From NCBI GenBank assembly GCA_034666985.1, contig JAXDKS010000060.1, positions 1-64,000 of the forward strand: DNA of 64,000 bases, written 5' to 3'. The stretch comes from DATARR01 sp034666985 (GTDB taxonomy: Bacteria > Acidobacteriota > Thermoanaerobaculia > Multivoradales > UBA5704). Positions 29,065 through 36,609 of this stretch are shown piece after piece. A program made the position numbers and the translations under genes. The notes under the pieces are model-generated. The model was given only the letters and a program-made list of their open reading frames with translations, did not search any database and was not told the origin of the DNA. How positions within the stretch are numbered: the first letter of the stretch is position 1; the number at the start of each line of letters is the position of its first letter.

Positions 29065-29143
29065 CACGGACGAACAAGGACAGGAGACCCTCGTTTCCTT
29101 GGAGTTCGTGTTCGTCCGTGCTCGTCCCTGTTCGTCCGTGCTC
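29035..29143. repeat. Imperfect inverted repeat of CACGGACGAA-type units between lanB and lanC
   Basis: On the plus strand 29035-29081 consists of degenerate CACGGAC(T)GA units. At 29104-29143 the same units appear inverted (GTTCGTCCGTGCTCGTCC...). The two arms flank a unique spacer of about 22 nt. The lanB stop codon lies inside the left arm and the lanC stop just beyond the right arm, so both converging genes read into the same repeat in the same sense. It could act as a bidirectional terminator. Confidence 0.7.
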
Positions 29144-29145
29144 TT

Positions 29146-30414
29146 CTACCTGCCCGAAACCTCCAGCACCCGGTCCCACTCCGGCTCCACCGCCGTAGCT
29201 GCCGCCAGCAGGGCCAGCCCGACACCGGCAGAGCCGGTGAGGAAACCGGGCTCGGCTTCCCAGCGGAGCTCCCGCTCCTCATCCGGCACCCACATCTCGT
29301 AGCCTCCGATCCCCTTCCCCGGCTGGCGCAGCTCCAGGGTCTGATCGATCCAGCGCCGGGCTGCCTCGCCGAGGTCCGGATCGCCGGTGGCCTGGTGGAG
29401 GCGGTTGAAGAGGTGGGCCACGCCGGCCGTGCCGTGGCAGATCCCCGCGTCCACGGCCCCCGAGCTCGCGACCGGCCGGGCGGCGCACCGCCGGGCGATC
29501 TCCAGCGCCTCGCGCTCCCAGCCCGGCTCGCCCACGGCACGGGCCGCGACCTCTAGGGCGGCGGCGATCCCAAGGTCGCCGTAGCACCAGGCCAGGCGCG
29601 TGGGCTTTGGCTCGGCGCCGGGCGCCACGTTGTAGGAGAAGATCGACTCCGCTCCCGCGGGCAGCTTCTGGGCCAGCAGCCAGGCTACGGCGCCATCCAG
29701 CAGCTCGCGGCACTCCACCCCCGCGCCTTGAGCCAGCGCCAGCAGCGCGATCACCCCGGGCACGCCGTGGGCCACCCCCAGGTTGTAGTACCCCGCCGGG
29801 AAGCTCTCCAGGTCCCGCTGCGGCAGGAGCTCCGGCCCCGATAGCCAGGTGACGCCCTGCGGCCCATGCTCGGCCGTCTCGGCGAGGCGGGCCACCACCC
29901 GCCGCAGGCACTCCTCCCCACCCGGCCGCGTCCCCCGCTCCAGGGCGTAGACCCCGAAGCCCACTAGGCCGGAGATCAGGTCGTACTGTCCCTGCCACGG
30001 CGTCAGACCGAGGTGCTCCACCAGCGCCCCGGCCACCTCGGCGCCCGAGTCTTCGCCCTCCTCGTCCTCATAGATCCGGCCCCGCAGGTGCTCCACGGTC
30101 CAGGCGACTCCCGAGAACCCGCCGTAGAGGCTCGGCGGGACCGGGACCTCCCCGGTGGCCGTGATGGCCCGGTCCAGCAGCTCCATGGCGGTCTCGTCGA
30201 GTCCCTCGTCGGGCCGGGCCGCGTGGAGATAGGAGAAGAACATGGCGAGACCGGCATCGCCGGGCAGGGACGGGCGGGCGGGAAGGGACGACGACGCCAG
30301 CCGGGACCGGAGATCGGCAGCGATCCCCGCCACCGCTCGCAGGGCGAGGTGGGCGGACTCCGGAGGGAGGATGGGGCGCCAGGGGGCCGGAACTTGGCTA
30401 CTTGCCTCGCTCAT
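29146..30414 (-). CDS. lanC: Lanthionine cyclase (LanC)
   Basis: A 422-residue zinc enzyme that adds cysteine thiols to dehydrated residues to close (methyl)lanthionine rings. It shows the repeated G-x-x-G helical-toroid pattern (SLYGGFSGVAWTVEHL, YDLISGLVGFGVYALE, YNLGVAHGVPGVIALL, EPGFLTGSAGVGLALL). The zinc ligands are Cys277 in WCYGDLG and Cys326/His327 in ICHGTAG; the GVAHG histidine is also present. I chose ATG 30414 as start; a GTG at 30453 would add 13 residues, and neither has a strong ribosome-binding site. Reduced or coupled translation after lanA is possible. It is on the same strand as lanA and convergent with lanB. Confidence 0.93.
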   Translation of the reverse strand: MSEASSQVPAPWRPILPPESAHLALRAVAGIAADLRSRLASSSLPARPSLPGDAGLAMFFSYLHAARPDEGLDETAMELLDRAITATGEVPVPPSLYGGFSGVAWTVEHLRGRIYEDEEGEDSGAEVAGALVEHLGLTPWQGQYDLISGLVGFGVYALERGTRPGGEECLRRVVARLAETAEHGPQGVTWLSGPELLPQRDLESFPAGYYNLGVAHGVPGVIALLALAQGAGVECRELLDGAVAWLLAQKLPAGAESIFSYNVAPGAEPKPTRLAWCYGDLGIAAALEVAARAVGEPGWEREALEIARRCAARPVASSGAVDAGICHGTAGVAHLFNRLHQATGDPDLGEAARRWIDQTLELRQPGKGIGGYEMWVPDEERELRWEAEPGFLTGSAGVGLALLAAATAVEPEWDRVLEVSGR

Positions 30415-30458
30415 GGCGGAGAAGGATAGTGCACCCTTGCTTATAGGTGCCACAAGCT

Positions 30459-30498
30459 TAGCCAGCGAAGCTGAACAAACTAGGAGTGGTGCTGGCTA
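30459..30498 (-). promoter_or_regulatory. Stem-loop between lanA and lanC
   Basis: TAGCCAGC (30459-30466) and GCTGGCTA (30491-30498) form an 8-bp stem with a 24-nt loop in the 123-nt gap between the lanA stop and the lanC start. A smaller AGCTA/TAGCT hairpin overlaps the lanA stop codon. Attenuating stem-loops after precursor genes are common in lanthipeptide operons and keep precursor transcript in excess over enzyme transcript. No U-tract is evident, so this is an inference. Confidence 0.35.
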
Positions 30499-30537
30499 GA
30501 GCCCCGTCCCCCTTAACTCTGACCTAGCTAAGCATAA

Positions 30538-30753
30538 CTAGCTCTGGGTTCCATCTGCAACAACACAAGGCCCGGCGCACGACTGCTTGCCACACGAGCA
30601 GGTTCCACAGACAGTCTCATTGCAGGTATACTGGCCATTACATGAATTGTCGGTGCCCACCACTACTCCTCCTGCCGCCTGTCGCAGATGGTCAGGATCC
30701 AGCATCCTGAGTGTCTCTCGGTTCAGAGTCAGCTTCTTGAGTCCCTTTTTCAT
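30538..30753 (-). CDS. lanA: Class I lanthipeptide precursor peptide
   Basis: A 71-residue precursor. The leader begins KKGLKKLTLNRETLRML, the KKLxLxKETLxxL-type leader box recognised by LanB, and ends in the double-glycine AAGG at residues 28-29. The core from Val30 holds seven cysteines (38, 44, 49, 52, 54, 59, 63) and nine Ser/Thr (34, 37, 43, 47, 51, 53, 58, 69, 71), enough for up to seven lanthionine rings. Several Cys directly follow Ser or Thr (SC, TC, TC, SC, SC). A strong GAGGAGG ribosome-binding site and a sigma-70-like promoter precede it. No dedicated protease, transporter or immunity gene is visible nearby. GC content is visibly lower than in neighbouring genes. Confidence 0.92.
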   Translation of the reverse strand: MKKGLKKLTLNRETLRMLDPDHLRQAAGGVVVGTDNSCNGQYTCNETVCGTCSCGKQSCAGPCVVADGTQS

Positions 30754-30785
30754 GACTTCCTCCTCTCTTGTTATCGAACCATCTT

Positions 30786-30813
30786 AGTTTAAGCGAATCG
30801 AGCCTTTTGTCAA
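30786..30813 (-). promoter_or_regulatory. Candidate promoter of lanA
   Basis: Reading the minus strand, TTGACA (30813-30808) is followed after 16 nt by TAAACT (30791-30786), 32 nt before the lanA ATG, with GAGGAGG in between. The stretch is AT-rich compared with the window. It lies in the divergent gap shared with aroC. Confidence 0.5.
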
Positions 30814-30864
30814 TACATGGCTGCGGAGAGCAGCCAACCGCGCCTCCTGCTATCCTTCCCCGCC

Positions 30865-32049
30865 ATGCGCCGGCTCCAGCTCACGACCGGCGGGGAGAGC
30901 CACGGTCCCGGCCTCACCGCCCTGCTCACCGGGCTCCCCGCGGGGCTGCGGGTCGATTTCGATCTGCTTGCCCACGACCTAGCCCGCCGCCAGCACGGCT
31001 ACGGCCGGGGCCGGCGGATGCAGATTGAGAAGGACACCGCCGAGATCCGCGCCGGGGTGCGCGGCGGCGAGACCCTGGGCTCTCCCGTCGCTCTCTGGAT
31101 CGCCAACCGCGACTACGAAAACTGGGAGAAGGTGATGGGGCCGGAGGAAGTCGACCCCCGCCTGGCCGAGTTGCGGCGCCTCAAGTCCCCGCGCCCCGGG
31201 CACACCGACCTCGCCGGGGGGATCAAGTACGACCGCCGCGACCTGCGGGACATCCTGGAGCGGGCCTCCGCCCGGGAGACGACCGCCCGCGTCGCCGCCG
31301 GCGCCTTCGCCCGCATGCTGCTGCGCGAGTTCGGGGTCGAGATCCGCAGCGGTGTTCGCTTCCTGGGACCCGTCGGCGCCGGCAGCCCTCTCCCTACCTG
31401 GGAGGACCTCCTCCAGATGGACGAGACCTCCCCTCTGCGGGCCATCGACCGGTCGCTGGAGCCCGAGATGGTCCGGCTGGTGGATCAGGCCAAGGACGAG
31501 GGGGACACCCTCGGCGGCGCCGTGACGGTGATCGCCCACAACGTGCCGGCGGGGCTCGGCTCGCACGTGCAGTGGGACGAGAAGCTGGACGGCCGCCTCG
31601 CCCAGGCCATCCTCTCGATCCACGCCGTCAAGGGGGTGGAGATCGGCTCCGGGATCACGGCCTCGCAGGGCTTCGGCAGCGTGGCCCACGACGCCATCGA
31701 GCGCACCGCCGACGGCCGCTGGACCCGCCCCACCAACCGCGCCGGCGGCCTGGAGGGCGGTGTCACCAACGGCGAGGACGTGGTGATCACCGCCTACAAG
31801 AAACCCATCGCCACCCTGCGCAAGGGTCTGCCCAGCGTCGACCTCGACACCCTGGAGCCCCACGCCTCGCAGTACGAGAGGAGCGACGTCACCGCCCTGC
31901 CCGCCGCCGGGGTCATCGCCGAGGCCATGGTGGCCCTGGTGCTGGCCGACGCCCTGCTAGAGAAGCTGGGTGGGGATTCGATGGCCGAGGTGAAGGCGCA
32001 CTGGGAAGCGACGATGGCGCTCCAGAGGGCGTGGCCGGGCCGCGGATAA
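30865..32049 (+). CDS. aroC: Chorismate synthase
   Basis: A 394-residue FMN-dependent lyase converting EPSP to chorismate, the last shikimate step. Diagnostic stretches are TTGGESHGPGLTALL, RRQHGYGRGRRM, SPRPGHTDLAGGIKY, DILERASARETTARVAAGAFA and GVTNGEDVVITAYKKPIATL. The frame extends to an ATG at 30817, but ATG 30865 (MRRLQLTTGGESHG) fits the family's N-terminus. It is divergent from lanA and probably has its own promoter there. Confidence 0.95.
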   Translation: MRRLQLTTGGESHGPGLTALLTGLPAGLRVDFDLLAHDLARRQHGYGRGRRMQIEKDTAEIRAGVRGGETLGSPVALWIANRDYENWEKVMGPEEVDPRLAELRRLKSPRPGHTDLAGGIKYDRRDLRDILERASARETTARVAAGAFARMLLREFGVEIRSGVRFLGPVGAGSPLPTWEDLLQMDETSPLRAIDRSLEPEMVRLVDQAKDEGDTLGGAVTVIAHNVPAGLGSHVQWDEKLDGRLAQAILSIHAVKGVEIGSGITASQGFGSVAHDAIERTADGRWTRPTNRAGGLEGGVTNGEDVVITAYKKPIATLRKGLPSVDLDTLEPHASQYERSDVTALPAAGVIAEAMVALVLADALLEKLGGDSMAEVKAHWEATMALQRAWPGRG

Positions 32050-32088
32050 GGGCTCGCGACGCATCCGGCTTTGTTCTAGGCTCAGGCC

Positions 32089-32313
32089 ATGACCAAGACC
32101 GATCTGCAGCGCGAGGTTCTCCAGTTGCCCGTCGAGGATCAGCTAGAGCTGGCGGAGGCCATCTGGGACCGAGTGGAGCACGTCGCCCCTCAACCTCCCC
32201 TGCCCGAGTGGCAGCGTAGCCTGCTCGACGAGCGAATCGCGGCCGACGACGCGGAGCCTGAAGCCGGCTCTCCCTGGGAGGAAGTCCGGCAGAGAATCCT
32301 CTCGAATCTATGA
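32089..32313 (+). CDS. Addiction-module antitoxin (RelB/unstable antitoxin-like)
   Basis: A 74-residue protein beginning LQREVLQLPVEDQLELAEAIWDRV, the helical pattern of the small antitoxins annotated as putative addiction-module component (PF09720 type). These contain no classical DNA-binding fold and bind a ParE/RelE toxin encoded just downstream. Here the downstream toxin frame overlaps by 4 nt but is broken, so the antitoxin is probably an orphan. Confidence 0.8.
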   Translation: MTKTDLQREVLQLPVEDQLELAEAIWDRVEHVAPQPPLPEWQRSLLDERIAADDAEPEAGSPWEEVRQRILSNL

Positions 32314-32596
32314 GCCGCCTCCCGCTTTCGGTTGCGCTGCAAGCGGAACGGGAGACTCAAGAAGCGGCTCGCTGGTACGACAACGAGTCGGCTGGCCTTG
32401 GGGAGTCCATCTCTCCCGCGATCCCAGCCGCTGGCAGAGGCGCAGATAACCGCCCGTTACCCCATGATGCGGCAACGTCTTTCCGGCCCGGCAGACGGTC
32501 GTCCGGGCGTGCTTCCGTGGGGTGATCCGCTACACCGTCTTCCTGGATGCCAGCAGATCCAGCTCGGTTGCCGTCACGACGTTTTCCATGCGCTAC
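32310..32596 (+). pseudogene. ParE/RelE toxin remnant with multiple frameshifts
   Basis: The start (ATG 32310, overlapping the antitoxin stop) encodes LSVALQAERETQEAARWYDNESAGLGES, the usual ParE opening (E-x-x-EAA-WY-...-GLG). The frame then degenerates. A second frame carries PLAEAQITARYPMMRQ (the NPxRYP region), and a third frame from about 32500 carries FRGVIRYTVFLDASRSSSVAVTTFSM, the toxin's final strands. At least two indels separate these pieces, so no full toxin can be made. The last piece runs into the 5' region of the MarR gene. Confidence 0.7.
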
Positions 32597-32605
32597 ACTG
32601 CGGCC

Positions 32606-33028
32606 ATGCCTCATGACCTGGACGATGCCGATTACCAACGGCTGCTCCAGTTCCGCGTCAGTCTGCGCCGGTTCCTCCACTGGAGCGAGGAGCAGGCCGA
32701 GAAAGCGGGACTGACGCCGGCCCAGCATCAGCTCATGCTGGCCATCCGCGGCCACGACGGGACGCAGGGCCCCACCATCGGCGACGTCGCCGGCTATCTG
32801 CTGCTGCGCCACCACAGCGCCGTGGGGCTGGTGGACCGGGCGGTGAAGGCGGGCTTGGTGGAGCGCCTGGAGGATCCCTCGGATCGCCGGGTGGTGCGCC
32901 TGCGCCTCACCGACCTGGGATCGCGCAACCTGCGGCAGCTCTCGAAGTTCCATCTCGAAGAGATCAAACGGCTGGCGCCGCGCATCCGGGCGATCTCCCA
33001 GGGGCTGGAGCCGGAAGACCGGACGTGA
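32606..33028 (+). CDS. MarR family transcriptional regulator
   Basis: A 140-residue winged-helix regulator. It has AGLTPAQHQLMLAIRGH (helix 2 region), TIGDVAGYLLLRHHSAVGLVDRAVKAGLVERL (recognition helix) and the wing DPSDRRVVRLRLTDLGSRNLRQL with the family's D-x-R-D/R-x-x-x-hydrophobic pattern. MarR proteins usually repress efflux or stress genes and respond to aromatic ligands. No obvious target operon is divergent from it. It converges with the FHA regulator gene. Confidence 0.88.
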   Translation: MPHDLDDADYQRLLQFRVSLRRFLHWSEEQAEKAGLTPAQHQLMLAIRGHDGTQGPTIGDVAGYLLLRHHSAVGLVDRAVKAGLVERLEDPSDRRVVRLRLTDLGSRNLRQLSKFHLEEIKRLAPRIRAISQGLEPEDRT

Positions 33029-33053
33029 TGGCCTCGATCCCTGCCCTGAGCTC

Positions 33054-34859
33054 TCAGACCTTCAACCCGTAGCGCTCCATCTTGATCGCCAAGCCATTGC
33101 GCGACAGTCCCAGGAGTCTGGCGGCCTGCGACTTGTTGCCGTTGGTGCGGCGCAGAGCTTCGCGGATGGCGCTCTGCTCGGTGCCGCTCACCAGATGCTC
33201 CAGCTCCAGGTCCGAGGCGGCGTCCACCCGGGTGGTGGCCATGAGGGTGCCGTTGCGCACCTTGTCCGGCAGCAGGTTCACGTCCACCGGCCCCTTGGCC
33301 GGCGCCATGTAGACGAGCTGCCGGGCGATGTTCTCCAGCTCCGCCAGATTGCCCGGATAGTCGTAGCTCAGCAGCGCGGACATGGCCTTGACCGTGATCC
33401 CCGCCATGCGCTTGCCCGTCTCGTGGCAGAACCGGTTGACGTAGGACTGGATGAGCAGCGGCAGATCCTCCCGCCGGTCGCGCAGCGGGGGGACGTCGAT
33501 GATGAATTGCGACAGCCGGTAGGCCAGGTCCACCCGGAAGAGGTCGCGGGACACGACCGAATCGAGAGGACCGCGGCTCCCCACCACCAGGCGCACGTCC
33601 ACCTGATGGGACTCGGTGCTCCCCGCCGGCTCCACCGCGCCCGAGCGCAGGAAGCGGACGAGCCGGGCCTGGAGCTCCATGGGGAGCTGCTCCACCTCGT
33701 CGAGGAACAGGGTGCCGCCGTGGGCCAGCAGGAGCTTTCCTTCCCGCCGCACGGGGCCGCCCTTGCCCGGCACCTCGGCGCCGAAGAGGTCGGCCTCGAT
33801 CTGCAAGGGCCGGGCGCCGCCGCAGCTCGCGATCACGAACGGGCCGTGCCGCCGCGGTCCCGAGAGGTGGAGGGAGCGGGCCAGGAGGTCCTTGCCCACG
33901 CCCGCCTCGCCGGAGAGGAGCACGTGGACCGGCGGATCGACCGCCGCCCGGAGCTGCTCCACCACCTGCTTCATGGCCAGCGACTCACCCACCAGCAGGT
34001 TGGGATCGAGAGTCAGGTCCTGCTGCCCCGGGTGGCCCGGCAGGATGGGCTCGTACCACCCCACGTGGTGCACCAGCCCCAGCACCAGGAGATAGCCGAG
34101 AGTGCTCAGGCCCGCGGCCGGCGTCCACCCCTGCACGCCGGGATGGAAGCGGGGGAAGGCGACCATCAGCGCGTACCGCCGGTCCATGGCACCGAAGGTG
34201 AAGTGGCAGATCCAGGCCGGCACGCCGGCCAGCTCGCCGTCGAAGCAGCCGTTCCCGGCCGAGGCGGGGTCGGCGACGCGCTGGCGGACGATCTGCTCGA
34301 GGAGCCCCTCGCCGCTGGACAGCCAGCTCTCTTCCGTCGCCACCACCAGCTTGACGCCGGCGTTCTCCTGGTCACCCAGGAGGAGGAAGAGGGCGCCGCC
34401 GCCGAAGTCGGCCAGCACCTCCTGCACCAGGGCCTCGGAGGTGGTGCGGCTCTCGGCGTCGGCCAGCACCCACTCGGCGATGCGGTTGAGGTGCTGGAGC
34501 AGGCTGTCGGGAGTGATGCGCGGCGGGCCGACCTTCTCCTCGGGCGGCGGCGGGGAGGGCTTCTCCGGCCCGGGGACGACGTCCTCCACCAGCAGGGTCA
34601 CCCCGCCGAGCCGGATCTCGTCCAGCACCTCCAGGGACGCCTCCTTGACCTTGCGGCCGCTCACCAGCAGCCCGCGGCGGCTGCCCAGGTCCTCGATCCG
34701 CAACTGGTGGCCGTCATAGAGCAGGCGCGCGTGCCGCTGCGCCACGCCGGTATAGGGCAGGCAGATGTCACACTCGGGAAAGCTGCCGATGATCAGCTCG
34801 CTGCGATGGACTGGGAAGCGCCGGACACCGTCCGGGGCGTAGGCGACGAGTCTCAACAT
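33054..34859 (-). CDS. FHA-AAA+-Fis regulator, NtrC-like but without the GAFTGA loop
   Basis: A 601-residue regulator. An N-terminal FHA domain (about residues 1-95: IIGSFPECDICLPY, QRHARLLYDG, IEDLGSRRGLLVSG) should bind phosphothreonine. A GAF-like middle (about 130-290) comes next, then an AAA+ domain with Walker A GEAGVGKD, Walker B GTLFLDEVEQLP and VPPLRDRREDLPLL, and a Fis-type helix-turn-helix (NGNKSQAARLLGLSRNGLAIKMERYGL). Where NtrC relatives carry LFGHEKGAFTGA, this protein has DLFGAEVPGKGG, so the sigma-54-contacting GAFTGA loop is absent. It may not activate sigma-54 promoters. ATG 34859 was chosen because it starts just before the FHA domain; an upstream GTG exists at 34913. Divergent from hemE. 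Confidence 0.85.
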   Translation of the reverse strand: MLRLVAYAPDGVRRFPVHRSELIIGSFPECDICLPYTGVAQRHARLLYDGHQLRIEDLGSRRGLLVSGRKVKEASLEVLDEIRLGGVTLLVEDVVPGPEKPSPPPPEEKVGPPRITPDSLLQHLNRIAEWVLADAESRTTSEALVQEVLADFGGGALFLLLGDQENAGVKLVVATEESWLSSGEGLLEQIVRQRVADPASAGNGCFDGELAGVPAWICHFTFGAMDRRYALMVAFPRFHPGVQGWTPAAGLSTLGYLLVLGLVHHVGWYEPILPGHPGQQDLTLDPNLLVGESLAMKQVVEQLRAAVDPPVHVLLSGEAGVGKDLLARSLHLSGPRRHGPFVIASCGGARPLQIEADLFGAEVPGKGGPVRREGKLLLAHGGTLFLDEVEQLPMELQARLVRFLRSGAVEPAGSTESHQVDVRLVVGSRGPLDSVVSRDLFRVDLAYRLSQFIIDVPPLRDRREDLPLLIQSYVNRFCHETGKRMAGITVKAMSALLSYDYPGNLAELENIARQLVYMAPAKGPVDVNLLPDKVRNGTLMATTRVDAASDLELEHLVSGTEQSAIREALRRTNGNKSQAARLLGLSRNGLAIKMERYGLKV

Positions 34860-34952
34860 CAGGTTGCCAGTGTACCCCACAAGCACAGGGCCCGGTGCAG
34901 TGCCCGGGTACATCGGGCCGGGGTCCCCCTTTCTTTGCTATCCTCCCGCACC

Positions 34953-35978
34953 GTGAACGACCTCTTCCTCCGCACCTGCCGTGGCGAGGCCACGGAGCGG
35001 CGGCCCGTCTGGATCATGCGCCAGGCCGGCCGCTATCTCCCCGAGTACCGGGCGATCCGCCAGAAGGTGGACTTCCTCACCCTGTGCAAGACCCCTGAGC
35101 TGGCCGCCGAGGTGACGATCCAGCCCGTGGACATCCTCGGCGTCGACGCCGCCATCCTCTTCGCCGACATCCTGCTGCCGCTGGAGGCCATGGGCGCCGA
35201 GCTGCAGTTCGTCAAGGGGGACGGCCCCTCCTTCCCGAACCCGGTGCGCACCCGCGAGGACGTCGCCCGCCTGCGCAACCCCGAGGTGGACGAGACGCTC
35301 GGCTACGTCTTCGACGCCATGCGCCTGGTGCGCCGTGAGCTCGCCGGCCGCGTCCCCCTCCTCGGCTTCGGCGGCACGCCGTGGACGCTCGCCGCCTACC
35401 TCGTCGAGGGCGGCGGCTCGAAGCACTTCGAGCACCTCCTGGCCTGGAGCTACGGCGACCCTGAAGGGCTCGCCCTCCTGCTGGACCGCATCGCCGACAC
35501 CTCGATCGCCTATCTCCAGGGGCAGATCGCCGCCGGCGCCCAAGCCCTCCAGCTCTTCGACACCTGGGGCGGCCTGCTCGACCGCGAGCGCTGGCGCGCC
35601 GTCGCCATGCCCCCCCTCCGTAAAATCGTCGATGCGCTGAAGGGAAGAGTGCCGCTCATCTACTACATCAACGGCGGCTCCCACCTGCTTCCCGCCTTGG
35701 CCGAGCTGCCGGTGGATGTCCTGTCGGTGGACTGGCGGGTGCCCCTCTCTCAGGTGCGGCAGGCGATCGGCCCCCAAGGACCCAAAGTCCTCCAGGGGAA
35801 TCTCGATCCGGCAGCCCTCCTCGCTCCCATCCCCGAGATCGAGCGCCGCACGGCCGACCTCCTGCGCGAAGGCAGCGGCGGCCCCCACGTCGTCAACCTG
35901 GGGCATGGCATCCTGCCCATGATCCCGGTGGAGAATGCGAAGGCATTCGTGGAGGCGGTGAAGCGGCTGTCCTCTTGA
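34953..35978 (+). CDS. hemE: Uroporphyrinogen decarboxylase
   Basis: A 341-residue haem-pathway enzyme that decarboxylates uroporphyrinogen III to coproporphyrinogen III. The N-terminal substrate loop RPVWIMRQAGRYLPEYRAIR is intact, as are the central FADILLPLEAMG and GFGGTPWTLAAYLVEGGGSKHF and the terminal LGHGILPMIPVENAKAFVEAV. The GTG start at 34953 gives the normal family N-terminus; the same frame is open for 1.7 kb upstream only as antisense to the FHA regulator gene. It is monocistronic, with a divergent promoter region of about 90 nt. Confidence 0.95.
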   Translation: MNDLFLRTCRGEATERRPVWIMRQAGRYLPEYRAIRQKVDFLTLCKTPELAAEVTIQPVDILGVDAAILFADILLPLEAMGAELQFVKGDGPSFPNPVRTREDVARLRNPEVDETLGYVFDAMRLVRRELAGRVPLLGFGGTPWTLAAYLVEGGGSKHFEHLLAWSYGDPEGLALLLDRIADTSIAYLQGQIAAGAQALQLFDTWGGLLDRERWRAVAMPPLRKIVDALKGRVPLIYYINGGSHLLPALAELPVDVLSVDWRVPLSQVRQAIGPQGPKVLQGNLDPAALLAPIPEIERRTADLLREGSGGPHVVNLGHGILPMIPVENAKAFVEAVKRLSS

Positions 35979-36016
35979 GGCGCGATATTTGACGGCAGGC
36001 GGAGATTCCGCTGACG

Positions 36017-36559
36017 TTGGAGGACCTTCTCGACCCGCAGCTCGGAGACGTCATACCTCAGGCAGGAGAACACACGAATCACCTGCTGCGGGCGGCCAAC
36101 CTGCTGCGGAACCACTTCAAGCCGCGGCGGGACGTGTACGTCGCCGTCGACATGAAAATGGTGTGGGGAATCCCGGGGCTTCAAGAACCAGCGCCGGACA
36201 TTGCGGTCATCCAGGGATATCGCCCGCGGGAAAAGCCGCCGGACGTCTTTGATGTCCTCCAGGAGGGGACCCGGCCATGCCTCATCCTCGAGGTGGCCTC
36301 GCCACACGATCCCGAGGTTCGCCGGATCGACTATGAGGACAAGGTAGAGCTCTACCAGCGGGCTGGAATCCCGGAATACGTAATTCTTGATTCCTCGTGC
36401 TCCGAAACAAATGATCGCCTCCTGCTGACCGGCTACCGGCTGGGGAGTGACGGACGCTACCAGCGGATCGAGCCGGATCGTGAGGGCTACCTGTTCTCTG
36501 AGACCACCCAGCTCCGGTTCGGTGTGGATGGAGAGGGCAGGATTTGCTTAGACCCGTAG
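36017..36559 (+). CDS. Uma2 family protein (DUF820, PD-(D/E)XK nuclease fold)
   Basis: A 180-residue protein with the Uma2 core: NHLLRAANLLRNHF, PAPDIAVIQGYRP (catalytic Asp), CLILEVASPHDPEVRRIDYEDKVELYQRAGIPEYVILD (E-x-V strand with the K-x-x-x-Y-x-x-x-G-I-x-E-Y motif). The fold is a restriction-endonuclease-like domain, but the cellular role of Uma2 proteins is largely unknown, and they are often found near mobile DNA. The start appears to be TTG at 36017 (L-E-D-L-L). Its TAG stop lies inside the first bases of a REP-like element, so the element defines the C-terminus. Confidence 0.8.
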   Translation: MEDLLDPQLGDVIPQAGEHTNHLLRAANLLRNHFKPRRDVYVAVDMKMVWGIPGLQEPAPDIAVIQGYRPREKPPDVFDVLQEGTRPCLILEVASPHDPEVRRIDYEDKVELYQRAGIPEYVILDSSCSETNDRLLLTGYRLGSDGRYQRIEPDREGYLFSETTQLRFGVDGEGRICLDP

Positions 36560-36609
36560 GGTGCGCTGTGCGCACCAAGAGCGGTTGTGGTGCGCACAGC
36601 GCACCCTAC
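36556..36609. repeat. REP-like inverted-repeat element, copy 1
   Basis: A perfect 22-bp inverted repeat: the left arm starts GTAGGGTGCGCTG (36556-36577), the right arm ends CAGCGCACCCTAC (36588-36609), with a 10-nt loop. The same arm occurs again at 41394-41486. The TAG of the Uma2 gene is bases 2-4 of the left arm. The sequence can form a very stable hairpin and might terminate transcription. Confidence 0.85.

Noticed and set aside
26368..29067. 899-residue minus-strand frame opposite lanB
   Set aside because: No recognisable domain; made of Gln/Gly/Arg/Leu runs typical of the antisense frame of a GC-rich gene.
32310..32525. A complete small toxin gene
   Set aside because: The frame loses ParE character after about 30 residues; the missing motifs are found in the other two frames, so it is a broken gene.
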